A stretch of 10,666 nt of DNA from Clostridiales bacterium (GCA_009778415.1 WRJV01000272.1:1-10666), one strand, 5' to 3'; positions 1 to 7,585 are shown, numbered from the stretch's first letter. Translations and numbers: made by a program. The notes: a model not told the origin generated them from the sequence alone.

Positions 1-1
1 C

Positions 2-100
2 GGCGAGCTTGCGGCAGAAGTCATGGCAAAAGCCGCAGTCCGGGCGGCGCGGGCCGCAAAGCCGGCCTTTGGGCTTATGGCAGCGGAGGATTTTGCGTGA
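2..100 (+). CDS. C-terminal fragment of a probable P1 (DmpA/S58) family peptidase
   Basis: An open frame enters from the left edge and stops at TGA 98-100. It encodes 32 residues beginning GELAAEVMAKAAVRAARAAK and ending in GLMAAEDFA. The Ala-rich amphipathic helix with the pattern LAAEVMAKAAVRAA followed by a short GL-x-A tail resembles the C-terminus of P1-family (DmpA-type) aminopeptidases, which end in a helix of this kind followed by GLPA-like residues. That assignment is from memory and rests on a short, low-complexity stretch, so the family is uncertain. That this is coding is better supported: the frame is open from the edge and ends exactly next to the stop codon of the convergent gene. 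No terminator hairpin lies between the two genes. Confidence 0.5.
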   Translation, partial: GELAAEVMAKAAVRAARAAKPAFGLMAAEDFA

Positions 101-892
101 TCAGATCTTCACAAAGCCGGGCTTTCTGTTCTCAAATGTCGAAACATACCTGAACCCCGACGATTTGAGGGTTTCAACTGCTTGATGGTAATCGCGTCCG
201 ACGTCCGCCGCTTTGTGGGCGTCGGACCCTATTGTGATTATCTCGCCCCCCAGGCTCTTGTAGAGCTTCAGGATGTCGCTTGACGGCATGGTCCTTGCGC
301 CCATGCCGTAACTGCGGCTTGAGGTGTTGAACTCAAGGCCTTTGCCGTCTTCAACCAGGGATTTCAGAATGCTTTCGATGACCTCCATGTAAGGCGAATA
401 GTCAGGCACCGGGTCAACGTACCTGTCGACTACGTTGAAATGCCCCACAACGTCGTAGTTGCTGTATTCTGCCAGACAGCTCGCCATGTACGTGTAGAAA
501 TCGTAAAGCCCCTCCGCAGCGTCCCTGTTTTTGAAATATTGAGTATCCAGCGCCTGGTCCAGCGCGGCATGGAAGGAGCCCAGCACGAAATCGTAGGGGT
601 ACCCGTTTGCCGCGCTTTCGCATTTGGCGAGGGTGCCCCCGCTTTGGATGCCAATTTCGATGCCCTTCACGACTTTGATCCGGCCATTGTAGGACTCTGC
701 TGCTTCAGCGAGTTTTTTGTTGTATTTTTCGAAATCAAGAACGAACGGGAAGTCTGGGTCAGGGTAATCCGGATCGAAATGGTCCGTCACCGCAATTTCC
801 GCAACCCCAATTTTCAATGCAAAATCAATCATTTCCTCCATCGGCGTTGAGCTGTCGTCAGAAAAATTCGTGTGAATGTGATAATCGTACAT
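101..892 (-). CDS. hisK: PHP-family histidinol-phosphatase (HisK/HisJ type)
   Basis: A 263-residue protein of the polymerase and histidinol phosphatase (PHP) superfamily. The metal-binding set is complete: H5 and H7 in DYHIHTNFSDD, H38 in TDHFDP, E79 in GIEIG, H108 in GSFHA, H151 in VGHFN, and D224/H226 in IGSDAH. These residues form the trinuclear metal centre of a TIM-like barrel. Length (about 265) and motif order match the HisK/HisJ histidinol-phosphate phosphatases, which dephosphorylate histidinol phosphate in the cytoplasm during histidine synthesis. No other his gene is in the window, so the substrate is inferred from family; another phosphoester is possible. The ATG at 892-890 is preceded by a GGAAGG-like ribosome site about 13 nt upstream. 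The gene is monocistronic as far as visible, convergent with the gene at the left edge, and divergent from the sigma-factor operon, sharing a palindromic promoter region with it. Confidence 0.85.
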   Translation of the reverse strand: MYDYHIHTNFSDDSSTPMEEMIDFALKIGVAEIAVTDHFDPDYPDPDFPFVLDFEKYNKKLAEAAESYNGRIKVVKGIEIGIQSGGTLAKCESAANGYPYDFVLGSFHAALDQALDTQYFKNRDAAEGLYDFYTYMASCLAEYSNYDVVGHFNVVDRYVDPVPDYSPYMEVIESILKSLVEDGKGLEFNTSSRSYGMGARTMPSSDILKLYKSLGGEIITIGSDAHKAADVGRDYHQAVETLKSSGFRYVSTFENRKPGFVKI

Positions 893-973
893 TTTTTACT
901 TTATTTCCTTCCGTTTCTCTGGTATAATATGCAATATTATACCATGTTTATTAGAAAATAGAAAGACAGGCCT
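893..973. promoter_or_regulatory. Divergent promoter region with palindromic double -10 element
   Basis: This 81-nt gap separates the PHP phosphatase (minus) from the sigma factor (plus). At its centre is a perfect inverted repeat: arm GGTATAATAT (921-930), spacer GCA (931-933), arm ATATTATACC (934-943). Each arm carries a consensus TATAAT -10 hexamer, at 923-928 for the plus strand and 941-936 for the minus strand. The hexamers sit at nearly equal distances from the two start codons, about 45 nt each. At 17-bp spacing the -35 positions are poor (TTTATT at 900-905 on plus; TTTCTA at 964-959 on minus). The layout suggests two overlapping, mutually exclusive promoters, or an operator for a dimeric regulator. 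The two readings cannot be separated from sequence alone. Confidence 0.6.
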
Positions 974-1558
974 ATGCAGAGCAAAAACGGCAATGCCGAA
1001 AAAAACGAAAAAGAATTAATTAGGAAAGCCAAGGGCGGCGACGAGGGCAGTTTTGAAGCCCTTATTTCGTCGTGCAAAGGCAAGGCTTACAACGTAGCGC
1101 TGAGGTACATGGCAAACGAAGAGGACGCCCTTGACGCGCTGCAGGAAAGCTTCATCAAAATCTTCAGGCATCTTGACAAATTCAACGAGCAGAGCAGGTT
1201 TGACACTTGGGTTTACAAAATAGTGGTGAACTCATGCAACGACATGCTGAGGAAAAGCAAAAAAAACCAGTACGCGGATTCGGTCTACAGATACGACGGC
1301 GGGGACGAGGCAGCCATTGAGATAGTGGACAAAAGCCCGGGGCCACCAGAGCTTCTTGAGAGGAAGGAAGAAAGCGCGTACATACTGAACTGCCTCGAAC
1401 GCGTAGGCGTCGAACACAAAGAAATTCTTGTGCTAAGGGACATCCAAGGGTTTGCGTATGATGAAATTTCCGAAATCCTCGACTGCCCTGTCGGCACTGT
1501 CAAGTCGAAGATTTCAAGGGCAAGGCAGAAATTGAAGGAAATATACCTGCAAAACTAG
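974..1558 (+). CDS. ECF-family RNA polymerase sigma factor (SigW/RpoE type)
   Basis: A 194-residue sigma factor with only regions 2 and 4, as in the extracytoplasmic-function group. Region 2 covers about residues 26-96 (FEALISSCKGKAYNVALRYM, then DALDALQESFIKIFRHLDKF and FDTWVYKIVVNSCNDMLRK), which binds core polymerase and the -10 element. A charged linker (97-130) leads to region 4 at about 135-190, with the helix-turn-helix AYDEISEILDCPVGTVKSKI that reads the -35 element. The ATG at 974 has only a weak AGACAGG ribosome site. The next gene encodes a zinc-finger membrane anti-sigma factor, the usual partner, so this sigma is probably held at the membrane until an envelope signal releases it. 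It may drive its own operon, which continues into polA and coaE. The regulon cannot be read from this window. Confidence 0.93.
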   Translation: MQSKNGNAEKNEKELIRKAKGGDEGSFEALISSCKGKAYNVALRYMANEEDALDALQESFIKIFRHLDKFNEQSRFDTWVYKIVVNSCNDMLRKSKKNQYADSVYRYDGGDEAAIEIVDKSPGPPELLERKEESAYILNCLERVGVEHKEILVLRDIQGFAYDEISEILDCPVGTVKSKISRARQKLKEIYLQN

Positions 1559-1631
1559 GAACAAAATTGTTATTGATGCGTCTAAATGTTATATTGGGTT
1601 TCTTCGTAAGAAAAGAAGAAAGGAGGAGCAA
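1559..1631 (+). promoter_or_regulatory. Sigma/anti-sigma intergenic leader with short hairpin and strong RBS
   Basis: Between the sigma factor stop and the anti-sigma start are 73 nt. They contain a perfect 6-bp hairpin, TTTCTT (1599-1604), loop CGT, AAGAAA (1608-1613), which is A/T-rich and not followed by a T-run, so it is not a terminator. A strong ribosome binding site AGGAGGAG (1621-1628) lies 3 nt before the ATG at 1632, unlike the weak site of the sigma gene. A better site for the anti-sigma than for the sigma would help keep the inhibitor in excess, as is common for such pairs. This is inference. Confidence 0.4.
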
Positions 1632-2684
1632 ATGGACTGTGAAAATGTAAAAAAATCGCTTTCGCTATACATCGACGACGAACTTGAGCAGAACCAAATA
1701 GAGGAAATAGAAGAGCATCTGGGCATATGCGAAGTTTGCATGCATGAGTGCGAAGATTTGCTCAAAGTCGCCATGCTGCTGCGCACGGTTCCAGAGGCGC
1801 CTCTTCCGGACGGGTTCGACAAAAGGCTGAGGGCGGCGATCCGCGATGAAAAAGACAAAGATAATGCAAAAGAAAAAGAAAAAGAAAAAGAAAAATATGC
1901 CGTAGCTTCAAGGACAGACGAAGCCCCGGTAAAGGCAGTCCAAACATCGAGGGCCAAAAGAGCCGCTGCTGCAAGAAGCAGGTGGAGGATGGTATCCGGG
2001 CTGGCCGCAGTTTTCGTAATTGGTATTTTTTCGATTATAGTGTATAATAATATGGACGTGTTCGTGCCGTCTTCTTTGGACGGCGCAGGCGAGCTCATGG
2101 GTGCTGCCGCCGGCGGCGCCAACATGGAGAGCGGCTTTGGCTCCGGCAACGACGGCGACAAGTTCAAGGCGCTTGACGAAAGCGATGTCAGCCAGGGAGC
2201 TGATGACGGCAGTGCAGCAGCAGACGGCGGCGCTGATGTTGCCACAGACGACGTTGCCGCAGGCGACGCTGCCGCAAACGACGCTGCCCCTACACCGCAA
2301 GAGGAGCAGGAGGCAAAGGAGCCGCAGCCTCCCCAGCAAGAAGCTGCATTAGTGGACACCACGCCGGCCGGGTACGTGGACCTGGGCCAGGAGGCCAGCG
2401 CTGCCGAGCCCGCCAATGATGCTGCGGTTGAGGCCAACAGGTCCCTCCAAGAGCCCGGAAACGACAACAGGGACAAATTGACAGCTGACTACTATTTGAA
2501 GCGCCTGGCAGACGGGCTGGCCGGTTACGAATACAATGTGACGGACTATACAAAAGTGTCAGACGACCTTTGGGTTTTCTATGTTGACATTACACTCGTT
2601 GACGAGGTTTCCGAGGACGAAATCGTTAAAAACTATCTTTATTTTGGCCAGGACGGAGCGCTATGGAGGGAAAACATAGATTAG
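1632..2684 (+). CDS. Single-pass membrane anti-sigma factor with zinc-finger (ZAS/zf-HC2) domain
   Basis: A 350-residue protein. The N-terminal cytoplasmic part (about 1-70) begins MDCENVKKSLSLYIDDEL and contains the zinc-binding motif H29-x3-C33-x2-C36 plus C3, typical of ZAS anti-sigma domains that clamp an ECF sigma factor. A basic, repetitive linker follows (EK repeats 81-88, then Arg/Ala-rich to 119). One transmembrane helix spans about 121-138 (VSGLAAVFVIGIFSIIVY), giving an N-in topology. The outside portion starts with a long Ala/Asp/Gly/Gln-rich, probably disordered stretch (about 150-278) and ends in a small compact domain (about 280-350, with DDLWVFYVDITL) that I do not recognise and that could be the sensor. 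The gene follows its probable sigma partner and overlaps the start of polA by 22 nt. The target sigma is inferred from adjacency. Confidence 0.87.
   Translation: MDCENVKKSLSLYIDDELEQNQIEEIEEHLGICEVCMHECEDLLKVAMLLRTVPEAPLPDGFDKRLRAAIRDEKDKDNAKEKEKEKEKYAVASRTDEAPVKAVQTSRAKRAAAARSRWRMVSGLAAVFVIGIFSIIVYNNMDVFVPSSLDGAGELMGAAAGGANMESGFGSGNDGDKFKALDESDVSQGADDGSAAADGGADVATDDVAAGDAAANDAAPTPQEEQEAKEPQPPQQEAALVDTTPAGYVDLGQEASAAEPANDAAVEANRSLQEPGNDNRDKLTADYYLKRLADGLAGYEYNVTDYTKVSDDLWVFYVDITLVDEVSEDEIVKNYLYFGQDGALWRENID
1872..1895 (+). repeat. Four tandem GAAAAA hexamers in the anti-sigma gene
   Basis: Four exact copies of the hexamer GAAAAA run head to tail and encode Glu-Lys x4 (residues 81-88), in the cytoplasmic linker between the zinc-finger domain and the membrane helix. 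The unit is a multiple of three, so gain or loss of copies by replication slippage would change linker length without breaking the frame. Confidence 0.85.
2235..2294 (+). repeat. Degenerate 15-nt tandem repeat in the anti-sigma extracellular linker
   Basis: About four units of 15 nt (2235-2249, 2250-2264, 2265-2279, 2280-2294) share the pattern GA[T/C] G[T/C]T GCC. They encode DVATD, DVAAG, DAAAN and DAAPT. The similarity at DNA level indicates expansion by duplication inside the disordered outside segment of the protein. The unit preserves reading frame. Confidence 0.65.
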
Positions 2685-5350
2685 TGATCATAGACGGCAA
2701 CAGCCTACTCAACAGGGCTTATTACGCTATGCAGAAGCCGATGATGACGAAAGAAGGACTGTATACCCATGGGGTATACGGTTTTCTTAATATGCTGGCG
2801 AAAATTCAGAAGGACTACGAGCACGAATACATAGCGGTGGCGTTTGACAGGAAAGCGCCGACGTTCCGGCACATTGAGTACGCCGAGTACAAAGCCGGCA
2901 GGAAAAAGATGCCGCCGGAGCTCGCGATGCAGATGCCGCTGCTGAAAGAGGTTTTGTCCGCGATGGACATAAAAATGCTCGAGATCGACGGCTTCGAAGC
3001 CGACGACATCATCGGCACGGTGGCGAAAAAAGCTGAGAGGGCCGGGCTTTCCCCTCTGGTCATCACCGGAGACAAAGACGAGCTGCAGCTCGCCTCAGAG
3101 ATGACAAGCGTCATCATAACCAAAAAAGGCATTACGGATTTTGAATTGTACGACAAAGCTGCCATGATAGAAAAGTACGGGTTCACCCCCCAGCAGTTCA
3201 TCGACTACAAGGGCCTCATGGGGGACCAGTCCGACAACATACCGGGCATACCCGGAGTCGGCGAAAAAACCGCGCAGAAGCTTATAATAGAGCATGGCAG
3301 CGTGGAAGCCCTGGTAGAGGCGCCGGACAAAATCCCAAACGAAAAGCTGAGAAACAAAATAATTGAAAACAGCCAGCTTGCGCTCATGAGCAAAAGGCTG
3401 GCTACGATCAACACGGATGTTCCTATCCCGTTTGAGCTGGAAGAACTCAAAGTGGCCACGCCCGATTTCAGCAAGCTGATCGACGTTTACGTCAAGCTTG
3501 AATTCAACAGTTTTTTGAAAAAAATGAATACGAGCGAAACCGGCGCGGCCAAACTGAAAAGCAGGGCCGTGAAGACAGCGTACTCTATTACAGGCAGGAC
3601 GACGGTGCAGTCCAAGGGCGAACTGGACATGCTGGTGCAGAGCGTTTCAGACTCTGGAAGCCTCATACTGAAAGTCTACAGCGACAGGAACCACCGGGAC
3701 GTGCCGGAGATACTTGGGGTGGGGGTGCTCGCAGGTGAGAACTGCTTTTTTTTAAGCGGGGAGGAAACAGGGCTGCTGCACGAGTTTTTTGCCGCACTGG
3801 CAGAAATCGCGCCTCAGATAACAGGGCACAACCTCATATCGGACTACTACGCGCTGCTGGCAAGCGGCTACGCCGGCTGCCTAAACACTTGCTTCGACAC
3901 CGAAGTCGCGCAGTACGTGATCGAGCCGGGGAAAAGCAATTACGAGTTAAAAACATTGATGCTGGAGTATTTCAGCGAAGACATCGAAGACGAGAAGGCT
4001 TTTTTGAGCTCGAATGCCCAGGTCGACTTGTTTTCGGCTGCGGATCCCGGGTACTTGGAATATACGGAAATATGGTGTACATCGGTCAGTGCGCTGAAAA
4101 ACGCAATGATCGAGAAGATCGCATCTGAGGGCCTTTGCGACGTGTACTACAAGGTTGAGCTGCCGCTGATCGGAGTCTTGGCAGACATGGAAATGCATGG
4201 CTTCACGGTCGACAAGAAAATCCTTGAAGATGCCGGGGAAGAAATTTCTAAGCAGCTTGACAGGCTTTCCAGCGGCATAATTGAACACGCCGGAGAAGAA
4301 TTCAACATAAATTCCACGCAGCAGCTGGGACGCATACTGTTTGAAAAGCTGGGGCTGCCGACGGGGAAAAAGCTGAAAACCGGGTATTCCACCAATGTGG
4401 AAGTGCTTGAAAAACTGGCAGGCAAGCACCCGATAATCGAACTGATACTGGAATACAGGCTCCTTGCCAAGCTTAAAGGGACGTACATAGACGGGCTGCT
4501 GCCCCTCATCCACAAGGACGGAAAGATACATGCGCATTTCAGGCAGACGGTGACGGCGACCGGAAGGATAAGCTGCACGGAGCCGAACCTGCAGAACATC
4601 CCTACAAGGCGCGAAGAAGGGAGAAAGATACGCAAAGCGTTTGTAGCAGGGGAGGGCCGCTGCCTCGTCGGCGCCGACTACTCGCAGATCGAGCTTCGCG
4701 TGCTTGCGCACATGTCGGGCGACCCTGAACTCGTCCAGGCGTTCAACGACGGCGTTGACATCCACAGGCTGACCGCTTCGAGAGTGCTGGGGATACCGGA
4801 GGGCGAAGTGACCGCCGCACAGAGAAGCGACGCCAAAGCGGTGAATTTCGGCGTGATATACGGCATGAGCGGCTTCGGGCTGTCGTCGGAGCTCCACATT
4901 ACGAGAAAAGAAGCAGAAATGTACATCGACGAGTATTTCAAGAAATACACTTTAGTCAAGCAGTTCATGGACGAGCAGGTCTTGGCGGCGAAGCAGGACG
5001 GGCACGTTAAGACCATTATGGGCAGGAAAAGGGCAATCCTGGAAATAAGCGCGGCGAACTACACGGTCAGGCAGCTGGGGGAAAGGCTCGCCATGAACAG
5101 CCCCATTCAGGGCAGCGCTGCCGACATCATAAAAATCGCGATGATAAACGTACACAAGGCACTGGCGGACGCGGGCCTTAAGTCAAAGCTGATACTTCAG
5201 GTACACGACGAGCTGATAATTGAGGCGGCAGAAGAAGAAACAGAGACGGTAAAAGAGCTTCTGGCTGAAAACATGGAGAAGGCGATGAACCTGATGGTGA
5301 AGCTCTCTGTCGGCATAAGCAGCGGAAAGAGCTGGTATGAATTGAAATGA
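2663..5350 (+). CDS. polA: DNA polymerase I
   Basis: An 895-residue family A DNA polymerase that fills gaps and removes primers during replication and repair. Residues 1 to about 290 form the 5'-3' nuclease domain (VIIDGNSLLNRAYYAM, FEADDIIGT at 111-119, ITGDKDELQL, then GLMGDQSDNIPGIPGVGEKT with the helix-hairpin-helix). Residues about 310-480 correspond to the 3'-5' exonuclease domain, but the DxE metal motif is absent: the matching stretch reads SLILKVYSDRN. It is therefore probably proofreading-deficient, as in several Bacillus and Thermus enzymes. The polymerase domain is intact: motif A DYSQIELRVLAHMSGD (672-687), motif B RSDAKAVNFGVIYGMSGFG with R721, K725, F729 and Y733, and motif C VHDE (847-850). 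D672 and D849 are the catalytic aspartates. The ATG at 2663 lies inside the anti-sigma gene's end (22-nt overlap) behind a GGAG site at 2655-2658. Its stop overlaps the coaE start. Confidence 0.98.
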   Translation: MEGKHRLVIIDGNSLLNRAYYAMQKPMMTKEGLYTHGVYGFLNMLAKIQKDYEHEYIAVAFDRKAPTFRHIEYAEYKAGRKKMPPELAMQMPLLKEVLSAMDIKMLEIDGFEADDIIGTVAKKAERAGLSPLVITGDKDELQLASEMTSVIITKKGITDFELYDKAAMIEKYGFTPQQFIDYKGLMGDQSDNIPGIPGVGEKTAQKLIIEHGSVEALVEAPDKIPNEKLRNKIIENSQLALMSKRLATINTDVPIPFELEELKVATPDFSKLIDVYVKLEFNSFLKKMNTSETGAAKLKSRAVKTAYSITGRTTVQSKGELDMLVQSVSDSGSLILKVYSDRNHRDVPEILGVGVLAGENCFFLSGEETGLLHEFFAALAEIAPQITGHNLISDYYALLASGYAGCLNTCFDTEVAQYVIEPGKSNYELKTLMLEYFSEDIEDEKAFLSSNAQVDLFSAADPGYLEYTEIWCTSVSALKNAMIEKIASEGLCDVYYKVELPLIGVLADMEMHGFTVDKKILEDAGEEISKQLDRLSSGIIEHAGEEFNINSTQQLGRILFEKLGLPTGKKLKTGYSTNVEVLEKLAGKHPIIELILEYRLLAKLKGTYIDGLLPLIHKDGKIHAHFRQTVTATGRISCTEPNLQNIPTRREEGRKIRKAFVAGEGRCLVGADYSQIELRVLAHMSGDPELVQAFNDGVDIHRLTASRVLGIPEGEVTAAQRSDAKAVNFGVIYGMSGFGLSSELHITRKEAEMYIDEYFKKYTLVKQFMDEQVLAAKQDGHVKTIMGRKRAILEISAANYTVRQLGERLAMNSPIQGSAADIIKIAMINVHKALADAGLKSKLILQVHDELIIEAAEEETETVKELLAENMEKAMNLMVKLSVGISSGKSWYELK

Positions 5351-5976
5351 GGGGGGCCGGCTTCAAAGTTGTAGGGCTGACAGGCGGCATTGGGTCCGGC
5401 AAATCCACTGCGTCAGCCTATCTGTCAGCAAGAGGGTACGCAGTGCTGGACGCGGACAAGATAGCCCGCGAAGTCGTGGCGCCGGGGTCTTTGGCGCTGG
5501 GGGAGCTTGTTGCCTGCTTCGGTTCGGGAATTTTAGGCGAAGGCGGAGCACTGGACAGGAAGAAGCTTGCAGGGATCGTATTCACCGACAAAGGTTCAAA
5601 AGAACGGCTGGACGCGATCATGCACGGCGCGATCATGAAGATAATGACGGAACGCATAGGCGAATTGGCGCAGTCCGGCTATGACAGCATAGTGTTCCTC
5701 GACATCCCGCTGCTCTTTGAAACAGACAGGGGCATTATGCCAAAGATGGACGAGGTATGGGCGGTGGACGCCGACGACGAGGCGAGGGTAGGGCGCGTAA
5801 CCAAAAGGGACGGGGTTTCCAGGCAGCACGTGCTGAACATCATGAAAAACCAGGCCGGCAGGGAAGAACGGCGGGGTTTGGCAGACGTAACCATTGACAA
5901 TTCGGGGCACCCGGATGAACTTTACAGAAGACTGGATGATTTGATTGAAAAACATGAACTGCAACAAAAGGCTTAA
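5347..5976 (+). CDS. coaE: Dephospho-CoA kinase
   Basis: A 209-residue P-loop kinase that phosphorylates the ribose 3'-hydroxyl of dephospho-CoA, the last step of coenzyme A synthesis, in the cytoplasm. Visible motifs: Walker A GLTGGIGSGKST (10-21, with K19), the substrate-side LDADKIAREV (34-43), and the LDIPLLFE segment (118-125) typical of CoaE, followed by the VTKRD region (151-155) near the lid. Length matches the family. The ATG overlaps the polA stop as ATGA (5347-5350), so it is likely translated by coupling. polA-coaE adjacency, often with mutM between, is common in Firmicutes; here no mutM is present. The C-terminal end overlaps the start of the following lipoprotein gene by up to 32 nt. 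Confidence 0.96.
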   Translation: MRGAGFKVVGLTGGIGSGKSTASAYLSARGYAVLDADKIAREVVAPGSLALGELVACFGSGILGEGGALDRKKLAGIVFTDKGSKERLDAIMHGAIMKIMTERIGELAQSGYDSIVFLDIPLLFETDRGIMPKMDEVWAVDADDEARVGRVTKRDGVSRQHVLNIMKNQAGREERRGLADVTIDNSGHPDELYRRLDDLIEKHELQQKA

Positions 5977-7585
5977 GCTGAAAACATTGCCAGCGGCATT
6001 GGCTGTTTTCCTAGTGCTTTCCCTTGCAAGCTGCGGCGAGAGCAGCGTTTTTCTTGCCGGAAGCAGTGAGACAAAATACAGGACTGAGAGGGTAATTTAC
6101 TTGCCCATGGAAAAAGTCAGGACTCTCAACCCGATGCTGTCAAAGGACGAGGACACTTATTTCATCAGCAAGCTCATATACAACGGGCTCTTTGAATTGG
6201 ACGATTGCCTAATGCCGCAGAAAATGCTGGTTGATTCATATGCTTTCAGCGAAGACAGGCTGTCGCTAACGCTCACTTTGAAGCAAGGAGTCATGTGGCA
6301 CGACGGGACCGAGATGACTGCGCAGGACGTCAAGTTTTCTATTGACACTTACGTCAGCTTGTCCTATGGCAACGACACCCTGTATTCGGAATACGTATCA
6401 AACATCAGGTACGTCAACTTGAAAAAATCAGACCCATACGAACTGACCATTGTGTTTCGGAGCCCGGACAACGTTGGCGTTGAGAACCTTGTTTTCCCGA
6501 TACTTCCGTCGCACCAGTTCAAGAGGGCCGCTGACCTAAGAAAGAATGCCGGCGAATTCGCGCCCATTGGGACCGGGCCTTACAAATTGTCTTCCTACAA
6601 CGACCTGTCCAGGCTGATCCTGGTAGCCAACGAGGATTATTTTGGCGAGGTCCCAAGCAACCAGCTGGAGTTCATAGTGTTCCCGCAGAAGAAGGACGCC
6701 CTGAACCTGATCGACATCGAGAACATCACGATACTTGTCAACGATGAAATCGACAGGGACACTTTGACAAGCAACATGAACGTCAATACGGTCAATTTCG
6801 TTTCAAACCAAGCTGAATTCGTCGCTTTCAACATGCGGAGCGAAATAATGAGGATCAAAGAGGTAAGGCAGGCTATTGCGTGCGCCGTGGATTCAAAGGA
6901 GGTGCTTGCCAGCGCGTATTTGAAGAGCGGCGTTTTGAGCGACACCATGTACTACCCGCACTACTTCGGGAACAGCAACGGGGAAGACCCTTACGAGTTC
7001 GATTTGGACAGGGCGAGGTCCTTGATCAAAGAGGCAGGGCTTTTAGATTTAGACGGCGACGGTTTTGCTGAGGACAAGGACGGAAATGCAGTAACTGTAA
7101 GGGTTCTGGTCAATTCGGACAACCAGCCCAGGGTAGCAGCCGCGCAGATTATAAAAAACGCTCTTGACAAATTGCCTTTTGACTCGTATATTATATACTG
7201 TAGCTGGGATGAATATGCTGCCGCAATCGAAGCCGGCGACTACGACGTTTACATCGGCGGGTACTCGTTCAACGAGAGGTATGATTTGAGGGAAATCCTG
7301 CATTCCAGGTACGGCAACAAGACCGGTTATTCAAACGTTGAGCTTGACGAGCTCCTGGACGAGATGCAGTCAGGGGTTTCAAACGAGGAGAAAGCCGAAA
7401 TTTTTAAAAAAGCGAATTCAATACTCAAGGACGAGCTTCCTTATTACTGCATCCTTTACAAGACGTACGGCGCGATTTCATCGAGCGCTTTCGTCGGTGA
7501 AGCGAAACCTGTCTTCAACAATTACTATAGCGATTGCGGAAGGTGGGAGTGCAAGTACGAAATACCTGCGGCCGTGGCGGAATAG
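5945..7585 (+). CDS. Solute-binding lipoprotein, ABC transporter family 5 (oligopeptide-binding type)
   Basis: A 546-residue secreted lipoprotein of the SBP_bac_5 (OppA/DppA) family, which captures peptides, nickel chelates or similar solutes outside the membrane for an ABC importer. The N-terminus is a basic, hydrophobic signal ending in a lipobox LASC, with lipidated C30. Family features include PMLSKDEDTYFISKLIYNGL, FSEDRLSLTLTLKQGVMWHDG, the GTGPYKL segment, and DLDGDGFAEDKDG, a loop often seen in this family and like a calcium-binding loop. The longest frame starts with TTG at 5945, behind a GGATGAT site; an ATG at 5954 gives a protein three residues shorter and keeps the whole signal peptide, so either is possible. 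No permease or ATPase genes are nearby. The stop codon TAG (7583-7585) and the last five codons lie inside the tRNA-Leu gene, which is unusual. Confidence 0.9.
   Translation: MKNMNCNKRLKLKTLPAALAVFLVLSLASCGESSVFLAGSSETKYRTERVIYLPMEKVRTLNPMLSKDEDTYFISKLIYNGLFELDDCLMPQKMLVDSYAFSEDRLSLTLTLKQGVMWHDGTEMTAQDVKFSIDTYVSLSYGNDTLYSEYVSNIRYVNLKKSDPYELTIVFRSPDNVGVENLVFPILPSHQFKRAADLRKNAGEFAPIGTGPYKLSSYNDLSRLILVANEDYFGEVPSNQLEFIVFPQKKDALNLIDIENITILVNDEIDRDTLTSNMNVNTVNFVSNQAEFVAFNMRSEIMRIKEVRQAIACAVDSKEVLASAYLKSGVLSDTMYYPHYFGNSNGEDPYEFDLDRARSLIKEAGLLDLDGDGFAEDKDGNAVTVRVLVNSDNQPRVAAAQIIKNALDKLPFDSYIIYCSWDEYAAAIEAGDYDVYIGGYSFNERYDLREILHSRYGNKTGYSNVELDELLDEMQSGVSNEEKAEIFKKANSILKDELPYYCILYKTYGAISSSAFVGEAKPVFNNYYSDCGRWECKYEIPAAVAE

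Noticed and set aside
1589..2476. A 295-codon minus-strand open frame opposite the anti-sigma gene
   Set aside because: It mirrors the GC-rich low-complexity anti-sigma gene, is Ser/Ala-rich without recognisable domains, and the plus-strand gene has a strong RBS, zinc motif and membrane helix.
3947..4897. A 316-codon minus-strand open frame inside polA
   Set aside because: It lies fully opposite conserved polymerase motifs and its product shows no recognisable domain; antisense shadow.
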